Below are positions 42,347-51,021 of a stretch of DNA of 64,000 nucleotides, one piece after another (the stretch's first letter is position 1; the number at the start of each line of letters is the position of its first letter). Source of the stretch: Arthrobacter sp. StoSoilB20 (GTDB lineage: Bacteria > Actinomycetota > Actinomycetes > Actinomycetales > Micrococcaceae); assembly GCF_019977295.1 (NCBI RefSeq), contig NZ_AP024651.1, positions 3,720,001 to 3,784,000 on the forward strand. The letters are read 5' to 3'. The notes beneath the pieces are model-generated. The model made no database searches. It saw nothing but the letters and a program-made list of their open reading frames with translations, and had not been told where the DNA came from. The translations under genes were made by a program, and so were the position numbers.

Positions 42347-44061
42347 TACTGGTCCTTCGAGGTTGAGGAAGATCCTGCTGTTGTCGGAGCGGTGTCCTGC
42401 GCATCCGGGATGTTCCATTCCCGGGCAAAGATCTCGCGTAGTGCTGCTGATTCGCCGGCCAGGCGGTGGTCTTCACCGCGGGCCAGCAGTCCGTACTCCA
42501 CCATGGTGCGGCCATCGGCATGGGTTCCGCTGCGGACCCAGACCCGGCGGCGGTTGATGTAGAGCGACATCACCAGGCCGGCGACCGCGAGGAATCCAAA
42601 GATCAGTGCGTAGAGCTGGCCGGGGTTGTGGTGGATGTCCACGCCGATGTACTTCTTGACGCCGTCGAACGTGATGCTGCCCTTACCCTCGGGCAGGTTG
42701 GCGGTGGCGCCCGGGGTCAGGGTGATGCCACCGGCGGCGAGGTCGCGGGCGTTGAGGGGCTTGAGGTCCTTGACGTCCAGTTCGAACACGTTCTGGGGCA
42801 CGCCTTTGTCCAAGCCGAGATCGCCGTAGAACGAGTTCAGGCTCAACTGCGGATTGAACAGCTCAGGTGAGGCACTGAATGACGTTCCGTTCTCGCTGAC
42901 GAACGCCGTGGGAAGGAAGAAGCCGACAAAACCAAGTTGTTCCGGCTTGGCGTCGGGGACCTTGATGACCACGGACGAGTAATAGTTGTCGCCCTGAACC
43001 TTGGCCGTGACCGGGCCTTGGAAGGAGACGTTGCCCTCCCCGTCGCGGACCGTAATCATGGGGGCGTAGCCGTTACCGGTGAGGTAGAGGCTGGTACCGC
43101 CGAGCGACACGGGATCGTTGACCTTCAGCGTTTCCTTCTTGGCCGGAGAGTCCGGGCCTTCCTTGGTGGTCACCTCGGCCGTGTAATCGATCGGCTGGCC
43201 CGCTTTGCCCGGCGATTCGCGGTCGAACGTGGCCTGGAACTTGTCCAACTGCATGGAGTAAGGCTGGAGTGCGCTGCTCTGGAAGTTGGTTCCCGGCGTG
43301 AACTGGTCATAGCCCACCAAGGTGTTGACGAACGTCTCGCCCTCCACAAGGATCCGCTGGCCGCTGTATCCGTACAGGCCACCAATGGCCACGGACACCA
43401 GCACGCCGATCAAGGACGTGTGGAACACCAGGTTGCCCACTTCCTTCAGGAAGCCACGCTCGGCACCCAAGGACGGCAGGGCGCCGTCGACGTCCCTGAC
43501 TTCAACGCGGTAGCCGCGCTTCTTGAGCAGCCCGGCGGCATCGTTGATGGCCTTCGACGCCGGGATCCCGGCGTCGGCGGGCAGCGCAAGGGTGCCGTAC
43601 TCCGGCAGCCGCGAAAGGCGCTTGGGGGTGCGCGGCGGCTGCGACTTCATGGCCTTGTAGTGGGCGATGGCCCGCGGAGTGACGCAACCGATCAGAGAGA
43701 TGAACAACAGGATGTAGATGGCGGAGAACCATGCCGACGAGTACACGTCGTAAAGCTGCAGGGCGTCCAGGAGCTCACCGTAGGACGGGTTGTCCTTGAT
43801 GTACTGCGTCACCACTGACGGGTTTGCCGGCCGCTGCGGGAACAGGGACCCCGGGACCGCGCCGACTGCAAGCAGGAGCAGCAGGAACAACGCAGTGCGC
43901 ATGCTGGTCAGCTGGGTCCATGCCCACCGGAGCATGTCTTTGAACCCGAGGGCGGGCAGGGCTGCCTCGGACTTGGCCTGCTGGAGCTTGCCATCCGCTG
44001 CGTTCCCAGTGGCGCTTTCAGCGGACGGTGACTTCTTCTTGGCTTTCACGGACTCGCTCAT
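42346..44061 (-). CDS. resB: Cytochrome c biogenesis protein ResB
   Basis: The 571-residue protein has three N-terminal membrane segments (TALFLLLLLAVGAVPGSLFPQ; WFSAIYILLFISLIGCVTPR; VGNLVFHTSLIGVLVSVAIGGLYG), a large external domain and a last segment near residue 505 (LYALIFGFLAVAGLVMSLYI), the ResB/Ccs1 layout. The pair ResB-CcsB forms the System II haem ligase. The ATG at 44061 overlaps the ccdA stop (TGATG). Confidence 0.94.
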   Translation of the reverse strand: MSESVKAKKKSPSAESATGNAADGKLQQAKSEAALPALGFKDMLRWAWTQLTSMRTALFLLLLLAVGAVPGSLFPQRPANPSVVTQYIKDNPSYGELLDALQLYDVYSSAWFSAIYILLFISLIGCVTPRAIAHYKAMKSQPPRTPKRLSRLPEYGTLALPADAGIPASKAINDAAGLLKKRGYRVEVRDVDGALPSLGAERGFLKEVGNLVFHTSLIGVLVSVAIGGLYGYSGQRILVEGETFVNTLVGYDQFTPGTNFQSSALQPYSMQLDKFQATFDRESPGKAGQPIDYTAEVTTKEGPDSPAKKETLKVNDPVSLGGTSLYLTGNGYAPMITVRDGEGNVSFQGPVTAKVQGDNYYSSVVIKVPDAKPEQLGFVGFFLPTAFVSENGTSFSASPELFNPQLSLNSFYGDLGLDKGVPQNVFELDVKDLKPLNARDLAAGGITLTPGATANLPEGKGSITFDGVKKYIGVDIHHNPGQLYALIFGFLAVAGLVMSLYINRRRVWVRSGTHADGRTMVEYGLLARGEDHRLAGESAALREIFAREWNIPDAQDTAPTTAGSSSTSKDQ

Positions 44062-44816
44062 CAGATTGGCAACTTCACATCGTTTTGGAACCAGTACTGC
44101 AACTCGGTCACCCAGGTTCCCCACACGCCGGTGGCCATCAGGATGCCGAGCAAAATCAGGATGCCCCCGCCAATCCGCTGGATGGCCAGCCGATGCTTCC
44201 GGAAGAAGGACATGACTCCCATGCCACGGCGGACGGCCAAGGCGATCAGGAGGAACGGGATGCCCAATCCCAGGCTGTAGACGAAGGCCAGGAGCGCACC
44301 CTTTGCCGCCGATGAACCACCGGACAGGCTCAGCAACTGTACCGCGGAGTACGTCGGGCCAATGCAGGGCGCCCAACCCAGGCCGAAGGTCAGCCCCAGG
44401 AGCGGTGCGCCCCACAGTCCGGCCGGAGGCTTGGCATGGATCTTCGCATCACGCTGCAGCCAGCCGAAGCCACCCATGAACACTATGCCCATGATGATCA
44501 CCAGGATGCCCAGTAGTTGGGTTATCCAGGCATTCTGCGGACCGGTCAGCAAGGTACCCAACTGCCCGAACGCGCCGCCCAGGAGGACAAAAATCACCGA
44601 GAAACCAAGGACGAACAACCCGATACCGGCAAGCATGCGGCCACGCCGCTGCTTTTGGAGGTCGACGCCGGTGAGTCCGGTGACGTAGCCAAGGTACCCG
44701 GGCACCAGGGGCAGCACGCACGGCGAAAGGAAGGAGACCAGCCCGGCCAGCAAGGCCACCGGCACAGCCAGCAGCAGCGATCCGTTGAGGATCGTCTCGG
44801 CGAAGGGACTGTTCAT
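44061..44816 (-). CDS. ccdA: Thiol-disulfide transporter CcdA
   Basis: The 251-residue six-helix protein has both redox cysteines: FLSPCVLPLVPGYLG and LGWAPCIGPTYS. CcdA carries electrons from thioredoxin across the membrane to ResA/TlpA, which keeps apocytochrome c cysteines reduced. It starts 6 bases after the tlpA-like gene and is coupled to resB. Confidence 0.95.
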   Translation of the reverse strand: MNSPFAETILNGSLLLAVPVALLAGLVSFLSPCVLPLVPGYLGYVTGLTGVDLQKQRRGRMLAGIGLFVLGFSVIFVLLGGAFGQLGTLLTGPQNAWITQLLGILVIIMGIVFMGGFGWLQRDAKIHAKPPAGLWGAPLLGLTFGLGWAPCIGPTYSAVQLLSLSGGSSAAKGALLAFVYSLGLGIPFLLIALAVRRGMGVMSFFRKHRLAIQRIGGGILILLGILMATGVWGTWVTELQYWFQNDVKLPI

Positions 44817-44822
44817 GGGGCG

Positions 44823-45428
44823 CTACTCAGCCACTGCTGAAGTGATGAGGGCTTTCAAGGTGCTCTTCTCAATCTCCCCGAGTACGCGGGAGGCAACCTT
44901 GCCTTCCTTGTCCAGGACAAGGGTGGTGGGTACCGCGCCCGGGGGCACAATCCCGGATACGGACAGCAGCACTGCCCCGTCCTTGTCGTTGAAGCTCGGG
45001 TAGGTGATGTTGAAGGTCTTGTCGAACGCTTCAGCCGTGGCTTGTTCATCGCGAAGGTTGACGCCGAAGAACTGGACTCCCTGGTCCTTGAAGTCCTGGT
45101 GGAGGGCCTCAAGCTGGGGAGCTTCGATGCGGCACGGAGCGCAGGCGGCAAACCAGAAGTTCAGGACGGTGACTTTGCCTTGGAGATCCTCGGGCTTTAC
45201 CGTTTGGCCATTAAAGAGGGTGCCCTTGAGGGCCACGGGTGCAGCACGGTCAGCCCTGGCGAACTCCGTCACCGAGCCGTCGCCGGCCACGTAGTTTTTG
45301 TTGTCGCCGGCTTTGGCCTGCTTGGCCAGGGAATCTTCCTGCGCGCACGCGGACAGGCCCATGGTCAGTCCTGCGAGGAGGACGCCGCCGGCAGCCAACG
45401 CGCCACGGCGTGAAAGGTTGTTGTCCAT
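44823..45428 (-). CDS. resA: TlpA/ResA-family thioredoxin lipoprotein
   Basis: The 201-residue product has a lipoprotein signal peptide (LLAGLTMGLSAC, lipobox Cys at about 28) preceded by Arg-rich DNNLSRRGAL. The thioredoxin fold carries the CxxC motif in NFWFAACAPCRIEAPQL and the cis-Pro region VPTTLVLDKEGK. It reduces apocytochrome c outside the membrane using electrons from CcdA. ATG at 45428, 2 bases after the phosphatase stop. Confidence 0.93.
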   Translation of the reverse strand: MDNNLSRRGALAAGGVLLAGLTMGLSACAQEDSLAKQAKAGDNKNYVAGDGSVTEFARADRAAPVALKGTLFNGQTVKPEDLQGKVTVLNFWFAACAPCRIEAPQLEALHQDFKDQGVQFFGVNLRDEQATAEAFDKTFNITYPSFNDKDGAVLLSVSGIVPPGAVPTTLVLDKEGKVASRVLGEIEKSTLKALITSAVAE

Positions 45429-45430
45429 TG

Positions 45431-46096
45431 TTATGCCCCCGGGGTGCTGGCCGCGCCGGGAAGCAGGACGGCAGCAGGTTCGGTGTACTCGACCCGCACG
45501 ATCTTGCCGTCCCCGTCCAGGGTCAATGACGTCAGGGAGGTAAGGGTGCACTCGCGCTTGCGGGGGTCGTGGGCCAGTCGGCGCCCTTCTGCGGTCAAAC
45601 GGGTGGACCAAATAGGGAGCTGGTGGCTCACCAGGATGGCTTCGGCGCCATCACCGCCCAGTTCAATTGCCTTGGCCCTGGCGTCCTCAACGGCAGCCAG
45701 CATCCGCGCTGCTTGCTGTTTGTACGGCTCGCCCCAGGAAGGACGCAGTGGATTGCGGAAGTAGATCCAGTGCTTGGGCTTCAGGAACTCACTCTTGGTG
45801 GGGTGCAGTCCCTCGAAGTGGTTCTCTGCCTCGATGATGCGCGGCTCGGTAGTGATCTCCAAGTTCAAAGCCTCTGAAGTAGGCATGGCCGTTTCCTGTG
45901 CGCGGGTGAGCGGCGAGGCCACCAAATGGACGATCTTGGAACCCTGGCCGGCGCGCGCCACAAAGTGGTCGGCCAGCATCCGGGCCATCTCCCGGCCACG
46001 TTCGGAGAGGTGGAATTCCGGCAGGCGACCGTACAGGACGCCGTCGGGATTATGGACCTCGCCATGGCGAAGCAGGTGGACAGTTGCTTGGGGCAT
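45431..46096 (-). CDS. Histidine phosphatase family protein (phosphoglycerate-mutase-like)
   Basis: The 221-residue product has the catalytic LLRHGEVHNPDGVLYG, the Arg of ASPLTRAQETA and the second His in EAILVSHQLPIW, so the phosphatase site is intact. It is the first gene of the resA-ccdA-resB-ccsB operon, the same order as in mycobacteria. Its role there is unknown; it is not a glycolytic mutase by length. No strong ribosome site is seen before the ATG. Confidence 0.9.
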   Translation of the reverse strand: MPQATVHLLRHGEVHNPDGVLYGRLPEFHLSERGREMARMLADHFVARAGQGSKIVHLVASPLTRAQETAMPTSEALNLEITTEPRIIEAENHFEGLHPTKSEFLKPKHWIYFRNPLRPSWGEPYKQQAARMLAAVEDARAKAIELGGDGAEAILVSHQLPIWSTRLTAEGRRLAHDPRKRECTLTSLTSLTLDGDGKIVRVEYTEPAAVLLPGAASTPGA

Positions 46097-46194
46097 GTTT
46101 ACCAGTTTCTCAAAGAAGCGGGGCGATCCGAAATCTTCTACCGCTAGTAGAACTCAAAGTTTTTCCGAAATGTTCCCCGGAGTTGGAATAAAAG

Positions 46195-46215
46195 ATGCAT
46201 ATGCATGTTTATACT
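46195..46215 (+). promoter_or_regulatory. Promoter and 12-bp palindrome upstream of the YceI gene
   Basis: ATGCATATGCAT (46195-46206) is a perfect palindrome, followed three bases later by a -10 box TATACT (46210-46215). A repressor bound here would cover the promoter spacer; such dyads are typical of MarR-type proteins. The leader to the ATG is about 80 bases. Confidence 0.6.
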
Positions 46216-46300
46216 GGACACGAAGCTCGGTTGACGTTTCAAGCAATCGACCAGACCGGGCAAGCACGCAGTACCTACCAATCGATATAGGAGCAACACC

Positions 46301-46855
46301 ATGATGACTCTTCCCGCTTCCGTCACCACCGGCACCTGGACCCTCGACGCTTCCCACAGCGAGATCGGCTTCACCGTCCGCCACGCAGGCATCAGCAAGG
46401 TCCGCGGCCAGTTCAAGGACGCATCGGCCACCCTCGAGGTCGGCGAAACCCTGGCCGACTCCAAGGTCACCGCCACCATCCAGACCGCCAGCTTCGACTC
46501 CGGCGACGTCAACCGCGACGGCCACGTCAAGGGCGAAGACTTCTTCGACGTCGAGAAGTTCCCCGAGATCACCTTCGTTTCCCGCCACGTCAAGGCCAAC
46601 GGAAACAGCTTCGACCTCGTGGGCGATCTCACAATCAAGGGCGTCACCAAGGAGGTCTCCATCGAGACCGAATTCAACGGCGTAGCAGTGGACCCCTTCG
46701 GCAACACCCGCGCCGGCGTCTCCGGCGAAACCACCATCAGCCGCAAGGACTTCGGCCTTACCTGGAACGCAGTGCTCGAAGCCGGTGGCGTCCTGGTCAG
46801 CGACAAGGTGGTCATCAACCTGGAACTCGCATTCATCGCACCGGCAGCTGCATAG
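46301..46855 (+). CDS. YceI-family protein
   Basis: The 184-residue product matches the YceI lipocalin-like fold from its start (TTGTWTLDASHSEIGFTVRHAGISKVRG) through FFDVEKFPEITFVS and VTKEVSIETEFNG to SRKDFGLTWN. Such proteins bind polyisoprenoid or amphiphilic ligands, possibly quinone-like. There is no signal peptide, so it is cytoplasmic here, unlike the E. coli periplasmic form. The ATG pair follows AGGAG. A strong hairpin terminator ends the gene. Confidence 0.92.
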   Translation: MMTLPASVTTGTWTLDASHSEIGFTVRHAGISKVRGQFKDASATLEVGETLADSKVTATIQTASFDSGDVNRDGHVKGEDFFDVEKFPEITFVSRHVKANGNSFDLVGDLTIKGVTKEVSIETEFNGVAVDPFGNTRAGVSGETTISRKDFGLTWNAVLEAGGVLVSDKVVINLELAFIAPAAA

Positions 46856-46885
46856 TCTTAGGGCTTTCCGCACGGTTCCACCACG

Positions 46886-46934
46886 ACGGCGCCACCCACA
46901 GTCCCCGCCTTTGGCCGGCTGTGGGTGGCGCCGT
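46886..46934 (+). terminator. Terminator after the YceI gene
   Basis: Perfect 16-bp arms (ACGGCGCCACCCACAG, 46886-46901; CTGTGGGTGGCGCCGT, 46919-46934) with a 17-base loop, followed by TTC. Confidence 0.88.
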
Positions 46935-47033
46935 TTCGCATATCCGGAAGTCACCCCGCAATTGTTCGGCAAAAAGCCTGTATTCAGCTGCGAGTTGGCT
47001 GCGAAGTTCCTATGCAACCTTCAACCTGCGGTC

Positions 47034-47039
47034 TACAGT
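47034..47039 (+). promoter_or_regulatory. -10 box for leaderless mRNA of the Pro-rich membrane protein
   Basis: TACAGT, then GATGCC, then the ATG at 47046. This decides the start, since the frame is open for 260 bases upstream. Confidence 0.63.
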
Positions 47040-47045
47040 GATGCC

Positions 47046-47759
47046 ATGAGTACCCCAGACGAAGCACCACAGCCACAGCAGCCCGGCTCCCAGCCTCCGC
47101 AGCCGGGCAATGTTCCTCCTGCGGGTTACCAGCCTCCGCAGGGCTACCAGCCACCCCAGGGTTACCAGCCGCCGTCGCAACCCGGGCAGTATTCACAGCC
47201 CAACCAAGGACAGGCCGGCCCGCCCCAGACGGGTCCAGGGCAACCCGGTCCCGGGCAGCCCGGATTCCACTTCGAAATGCCAACCGACGGTCCCCGCAAC
47301 TTCAACGACGTCATGCCCCAGGGCGGCTTCTCGGGAATGTTCAAGACCCAGGGCCTTCCCACCGAACTGAAGGTTTCCTACTTCATCTGGGTGATCTCCG
47401 GGCTCCTGGGCCTGCTGTTTGGACTCATTGGGTTCTTCGCGATCATCGCCCTCTTCGCGTTCGCCCCCGGAGTTGCCGCGATCCTGCTGATCATCCTCAT
47501 CCTCTCCCTCGCCGTGGCCGCTGCGCAGGTAATTCTGGCCATGAAGATGAAGGAAGGAAAAGAGTGGGCCCGCCTGGCATTGACCGTCGTGGCCGTCATC
47601 TCCTTGCTGCTCACCATCTTCAGTGCCGCCAGCGCCGGAGGGTCCAGTACAGGCCTCGGCAGCAACTGGTTCGGCTTCCTCGTCAGCGCGGTAGCCGTGG
47701 TGCTGATGTGGCTCCCCAATTCCCAACTCTGGTTCAAGGCAGTCAAGGGTCACGCATAG
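47046..47759 (+). CDS. Pro/Gln-rich N-terminus membrane protein of unknown function
   Basis: The 237-residue product has about 75 residues of Pro, Gln and Gly with repeats of YQPPQG, then three or four membrane segments (YFIWVISGLLGLLFGLIGFFAI; GVAAILLIILILSLAVAAAQVIL; LALTVVAVISLLLTIF; WFGFLVSAVAVVLMWL). The same plan recurs in the next gene, so they may be paralogues. Such tails often bind SH3-like or cytoskeletal partners, but nothing specific is claimed. Confidence 0.78.
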   Translation: MSTPDEAPQPQQPGSQPPQPGNVPPAGYQPPQGYQPPQGYQPPSQPGQYSQPNQGQAGPPQTGPGQPGPGQPGFHFEMPTDGPRNFNDVMPQGGFSGMFKTQGLPTELKVSYFIWVISGLLGLLFGLIGFFAIIALFAFAPGVAAILLIILILSLAVAAAQVILAMKMKEGKEWARLALTVVAVISLLLTIFSAASAGGSSTGLGSNWFGFLVSAVAVVLMWLPNSQLWFKAVKGHA

Positions 47760-47806
47760 CGCTGACGCAACTGCCGTCGTCGTTCGCTGAACGGCCACCT
47801 GGAGCA

Positions 47807-47844
47807 GAAGGCCGCGGTAAATCCTCCGGATCGCCGCGGCCTTC
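47807..47844. terminator. Hairpin after the Pro-rich membrane protein gene
   Basis: Arms GAAGGCCGCGG and CCGCGGCCTTC (11 bp) with a 16-base loop. A short direct repeat of CGCGGCCTTCATCATG overlaps the right arm. Confidence 0.75.
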
Positions 47845-48034
47845 ATCATGCGCGGCCTTCATCATGAAGGCGTAAGCCAACATGATGATTTTTGCCGTCC
47901 GCCGGAAATACCTGCGTGGGATCACCTTCAGCGTCAGACCCGGAAGGTACGGTGGAAGCAGAACCACGCTGGGGGCAGGGTCATTTTGCTGATCCCGGCG
48001 GCCGCACCAGCAGTCGAACAAGCAAAGGAATGCC

Positions 48035-48784
48035 ATGAGCAACCCTCCGTACCCGCCGTCAAACCCGGGCGATGCCAACCAGCCCCAGCAGCCGGACACC
48101 CAGCCCGCCGCTCCGTCAGCGCCCCAGTACGGCCAGCAGAGCCCCGCAGCACCGCAGTACGGGCAGCCTTCCGCGCCCCAGTACGGCCAGCAGAGCCCGG
48201 CAGCACCGCAGTACGGCCAACAGTCTTCTCCCTACGGCCAGGCTCCTGCCGCACCGCAGTACGGGCAGGACACCAACTGGCCCAGCCAGCAGCCCGGCCC
48301 CACCGCCGTGCCGCCCATGGTCAACTACGCCTTCTGGATGATCATTGCGGCAGGCATTCTCTCCGCGATCAGCTCGCTGCTGTTGGCTACCACTGGTGCT
48401 GACGCCTTTATCAATGCCATGAACCAGCAGGCCGGCCAGCAAGGCACTGAGCTTCCCGAAGGGTCCCTGGAAGGCATGCGGGGCGTGATCGGTGTGAGCG
48501 CCATCGTCGGAGCAATCGTGGGCCTTGGCCTCTACGCGCTGGTCGCTTTCCCCGTCCGCAAGGGCAAGAACTGGGCCAGGATCCTCGGCACCGTCTTCGC
48601 GGCGATCTCCGTCCTGGGCCTGACCAGCCTGTTCCAGTTCGGCGCCACCTACGGCATCTTGCAGCTCATCGTGATCCTGCTGGGTGTTGCGGCGATCGTC
48701 ATGCTGTACCTGCCGGCGTCGGCTCCTTATTTCCGCAAGGCGCAGCCGTTCGGCAACACGTACCAGAACCCCTACGGCCGCTAA
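48035..48784 (+). CDS. QYGQ-repeat membrane protein of unknown function
   Basis: The 249-residue product has a Pro/Gln/Ala-rich cytoplasmic segment (about 1-95) with six or more PQYGQ repeats, then four membrane segments (YAFWMIIAAGILSAISSLLL; VIGVSAIVGAIVGLGLYALVAF; ILGTVFAAISVLGLTSLFQFG; ILQLIVILLGVAAIVMLYL). The ribosome site AAAGGA precedes the ATG. Similar design to the 47046 gene. The DNA of the repeats is itself a tandem array of about 27-33 bp (48115-48260). Confidence 0.78.
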   Translation: MSNPPYPPSNPGDANQPQQPDTQPAAPSAPQYGQQSPAAPQYGQPSAPQYGQQSPAAPQYGQQSSPYGQAPAAPQYGQDTNWPSQQPGPTAVPPMVNYAFWMIIAAGILSAISSLLLATTGADAFINAMNQQAGQQGTELPEGSLEGMRGVIGVSAIVGAIVGLGLYALVAFPVRKGKNWARILGTVFAAISVLGLTSLFQFGATYGILQLIVILLGVAAIVMLYLPASAPYFRKAQPFGNTYQNPYGR

Positions 48785-48828
48785 AGACGCAGCCTTAGAC
48801 AACCCTGCGGGCGCGGACCCGGCGAAGG

Positions 48829-49536
48829 CTATACAGCCTGGCCCGGTGTCTGCGCCCGTTGTGCGTGATAGGCCAAAATCTGCAGTTCCGTGGCCATATC
48901 CACTTTGCGGAGGTTCACGTGCGGAGGGACCTGCAACAGCACCGGCGCGAAGCTGAGGATGCTCCGGATGCCGGCGGCAATGACGCGGTCGCACACAGCC
49001 TGGGCCACGGTCGCCGGCAGCGCCAGCACCACCATGTTGGTATGTGTACGCTCCAGGACCCGCTCAAGTTCGGCGGAGTCGCTGACACGCAGCCAGCCAA
49101 CTTCATTGCCGATCACCATGGGGTCGGCGTCGAAAATAGCTACAACGTCGAAGCCCCGGGACTCGAACCCGCCATACCTGGCCAGGGCTTTGCCGAGGTT
49201 ACCGGCGCCAACAATGGCGACCTTCCAGTCATGGGTCAGGCCCAGGGCGGCCGCAATGTGGCGGCTAAGGTATTGGACTTCGTAGCCGACACCGCGTGTC
49301 CCATAAGATCCCGCGTAGGAAAGGTCCTTGCGGAGCGTGGACGAACTGACCCCTGAGGCCTCCGCCAACGCCTCCGACGACACCCGCTCCACGCCCTCGG
49401 CCAGCAAAGAGTTGAGCGCGCGCAAATAGAGGGTCATCCGGGCCACAGCCGCGGGCGGGATCTGCTTGGCGGCAGGTTCGTTGTCCCCGGTTACAGCTTC
49501 CGGGGACGGTTCCAGCGCAGTCACGGTATTCTCCAT
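48829..49536 (-). CDS. rex: Redox-sensing transcriptional repressor Rex
   Basis: The product is about 235 residues. A winged helix (IPPAAVARMTLYLRALNSLLAEGVERVSSEALAEASGVSSSTLRKDLSYAGSYGTRGVGY) is followed by a Rossmann domain (VAIVGAGNLGKALARY) that binds NADH and NAD, then the C-terminal swap helix (ATELQILAYHAQR). Rex represses respiratory genes when NADH is low. The ATG at 49536 is chosen; a GTG at 49557 is possible. It lies 76 bases after the glutaredoxin-like gene. In many Actinobacteria hemA follows rex, but not here. Confidence 0.93.
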   Translation of the reverse strand: MENTVTALEPSPEAVTGDNEPAAKQIPPAAVARMTLYLRALNSLLAEGVERVSSEALAEASGVSSSTLRKDLSYAGSYGTRGVGYEVQYLSRHIAAALGLTHDWKVAIVGAGNLGKALARYGGFESRGFDVVAIFDADPMVIGNEVGWLRVSDSAELERVLERTHTNMVVLALPATVAQAVCDRVIAAGIRSILSFAPVLLQVPPHVNLRKVDMATELQILAYHAQRAQTPGQAV

Positions 49537-49612
49537 TGCGTCGCTTTGTTGTTCCACTCTATGACCCCCGGCCGGACTGAACAAAAGCCATTACTTGCGG
49601 GTAATCCTGCTT

Positions 49613-49867
49613 TCAGCCCTCCAGGACCTTCTTCAGGGTGCGGGTCAACCGGTCCTCGTCGATCTTCCAAAAATCACGTTGGATACCATCAACCAGCACT
49701 ACGGGAATCTCCTCGGCAAAGCGTTCCTGCAACCGGGGATCGTCGTCGATCCGTTGTTCAGTCCATTGCACGCCCAGGCTTGTGGTGACACGCTCGACGG
49801 CGGCACGCGCCTCCGTGCACAGGTGGCAGTCAGCTTTGGTGAGGAGGACGACGTCGGGAATAGCCAT
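49613..49867 (-). CDS. Glutaredoxin-like protein (DUF836 type)
   Basis: The 84-residue thioredoxin-fold protein has a CHLC redox motif (LLTKADCHLCTEARAAV) and the cis-Pro region EIPVVLVDGIQRDFW. It probably passes electrons to an unknown partner. It precedes rex in the same direction. The ATG at 49867 has TACCTT six bases upstream, so the mRNA is probably leaderless. Confidence 0.88.
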   Translation of the reverse strand: MAIPDVVLLTKADCHLCTEARAAVERVTTSLGVQWTEQRIDDDPRLQERFAEEIPVVLVDGIQRDFWKIDEDRLTRTLKKVLEG

Positions 49868-49873
49868 GCCTCA

Positions 49874-49879
49874 AAGGTA
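49874..49879 (-). promoter_or_regulatory. -10 box for leaderless glutaredoxin-like mRNA
   Basis: On the minus strand TACCTT, then TGAGGC, then the ATG. Confidence 0.6.
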
Positions 49880-49886
49880 CCGTCCA

Positions 49887-49945
49887 ACCGTCTCTCACAT
49901 CCCCCACCCACCGGACGCACCCTCTCTCACATCCCCCACCTTCAA
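49887..49945. repeat. Two copies of the 32-bp CTCTCACATCCCCC repeat
   Basis: TCTCTCACATCCCCCAC occurs at 49891 and 49923, 32 bp apart, between the divergent glutaredoxin and HAD genes. Same core as the 4319, 50850 and 51975 arrays. Confidence 0.88.
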
Positions 49946-49988
49946 GCGGTTCACCCGTGCGCCCCCAACGCGGTTCCCGGCGATTGAC

Positions 49989-49994
49989 TAGACT
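49989..49994 (+). promoter_or_regulatory. -10 box for leaderless HAD-phosphatase mRNA
   Basis: TAGACT, then CAAGAC, then the ATG at 50001. Confidence 0.65.
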
Positions 49995-50000
49995 CAAGAC

Positions 50001-50849
50001 ATGCCCGAGGAGAAGAACGCCGCCGTGGTCGCAGATGCCTTGGTGCAGAAGCACACTGTGCAGAAGGACGCCGTGCAGAAGCGCACGGGCGAAGCCGCCT
50101 TCTTCGACGTCGACAACACTTTGATGAAGGGTGCAAGCCTCTTCCACGTTGCCCGCAAAATGTACGAACGTAAGGCCTTCACACTTTCGCAAGCGGCTGG
50201 ATTCGCGTGGAAGCAGTTCAAGTTCGTCATGCGGGGCGAGAACATGGAAGACGTCCACTCTGTCCGCGACTCCGCGCTTACCCTTGCTGCCGGCATCACT
50301 GTTGATGACATCAAGGCCCTGGGCGAAGAGGTCTACGACGAAATGATCGAGTCGCGGATCTGGCCGGGGACCAAGGCACTCGCGGAACAGCACCTCAGGG
50401 TTGGACGCAAGGTCTGGCTCGTCACGGCTACACCCATAGAGGTAGCCACGGTCATTTCCACCCGGCTCGGACTAACCGGCGCCCTTGGCACCGTGGGTGA
50501 AGTGGAAGACGGCATGTATACGGGAAAACTCGTGGGCGACATTCTTCACGGGCCTGCAAAGGCAGTGGCGGTCCAGCTTGTGGCCGACAGGGAGGGCCTG
50601 GATCTGGATCACTGCTGGGCCTACAGCGATTCCGCCAACGACATCCCTTTGCTCACCATGGTGGGGCACCCTGTCGTGATCAACCCGGATGCAAAGCTGC
50701 GCCGGCATGCTCGTGAGAATAACTGGCCCGTGTACGACTTTCGTTCCGGTCGTCGGGCGGCAACCTTGGGACTGAAAGCCGCAACGGTGGGCGGGGCGGT
50801 CTACGGCCTCTGGCGCGGATTTTCACGGTTCCGCGGCCCCCGCATCTGA
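50001..50849 (+). CDS. HAD-IB family hydrolase (SerB-like phosphatase)
   Basis: The 282-residue protein has the HAD nucleophile motif AAFFDVDNTLMKGAS, motif II VWLVTATP and the acidic motif HCWAYSDSANDIPLL, so a phosphatase site is present. The C-terminus ends with a hydrophobic segment (ATLGLKAATVGGAVYGLW) that may touch the membrane. HAD-IB relatives include phosphoserine and lysophosphatidic acid phosphatases; the substrate here is unknown. It has a leaderless promoter. The stop codon abuts a 32-bp repeat array. Confidence 0.88.
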   Translation: MPEEKNAAVVADALVQKHTVQKDAVQKRTGEAAFFDVDNTLMKGASLFHVARKMYERKAFTLSQAAGFAWKQFKFVMRGENMEDVHSVRDSALTLAAGITVDDIKALGEEVYDEMIESRIWPGTKALAEQHLRVGRKVWLVTATPIEVATVISTRLGLTGALGTVGEVEDGMYTGKLVGDILHGPAKAVAVQLVADREGLDLDHCWAYSDSANDIPLLTMVGHPVVINPDAKLRRHARENNWPVYDFRSGRRAATLGLKAATVGGAVYGLWRGFSRFRGPRI

Positions 50850-50970
50850 CGCTCGTTCACATCCCCGCGCCACAACCCAAACGCTCACTCACATCCCCCG
50901 GGCCACAACCCAAACGCTCGCTCACATCCCCTGCCCCCAACCCAAACGCTCACTCACATCCCCCGGAGGC
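50850..50970. repeat. Tandem repeat array, 32-bp unit (four copies)
   Basis: CGCTC(A/G)(C/T)TCACATCCCC units start at 50850, 50882, 50915 and 50947 (spacing 32, 33, 32), separated by GCCACAACCCAAA. The first copy begins directly after the HAD stop codon. Confidence 0.93.
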
Positions 50971-51021
50971 CCCACCGAGCCTGTGGATAACTTCCGGTGA
51001 CACAAGCGTTTCTGGGCAAGA

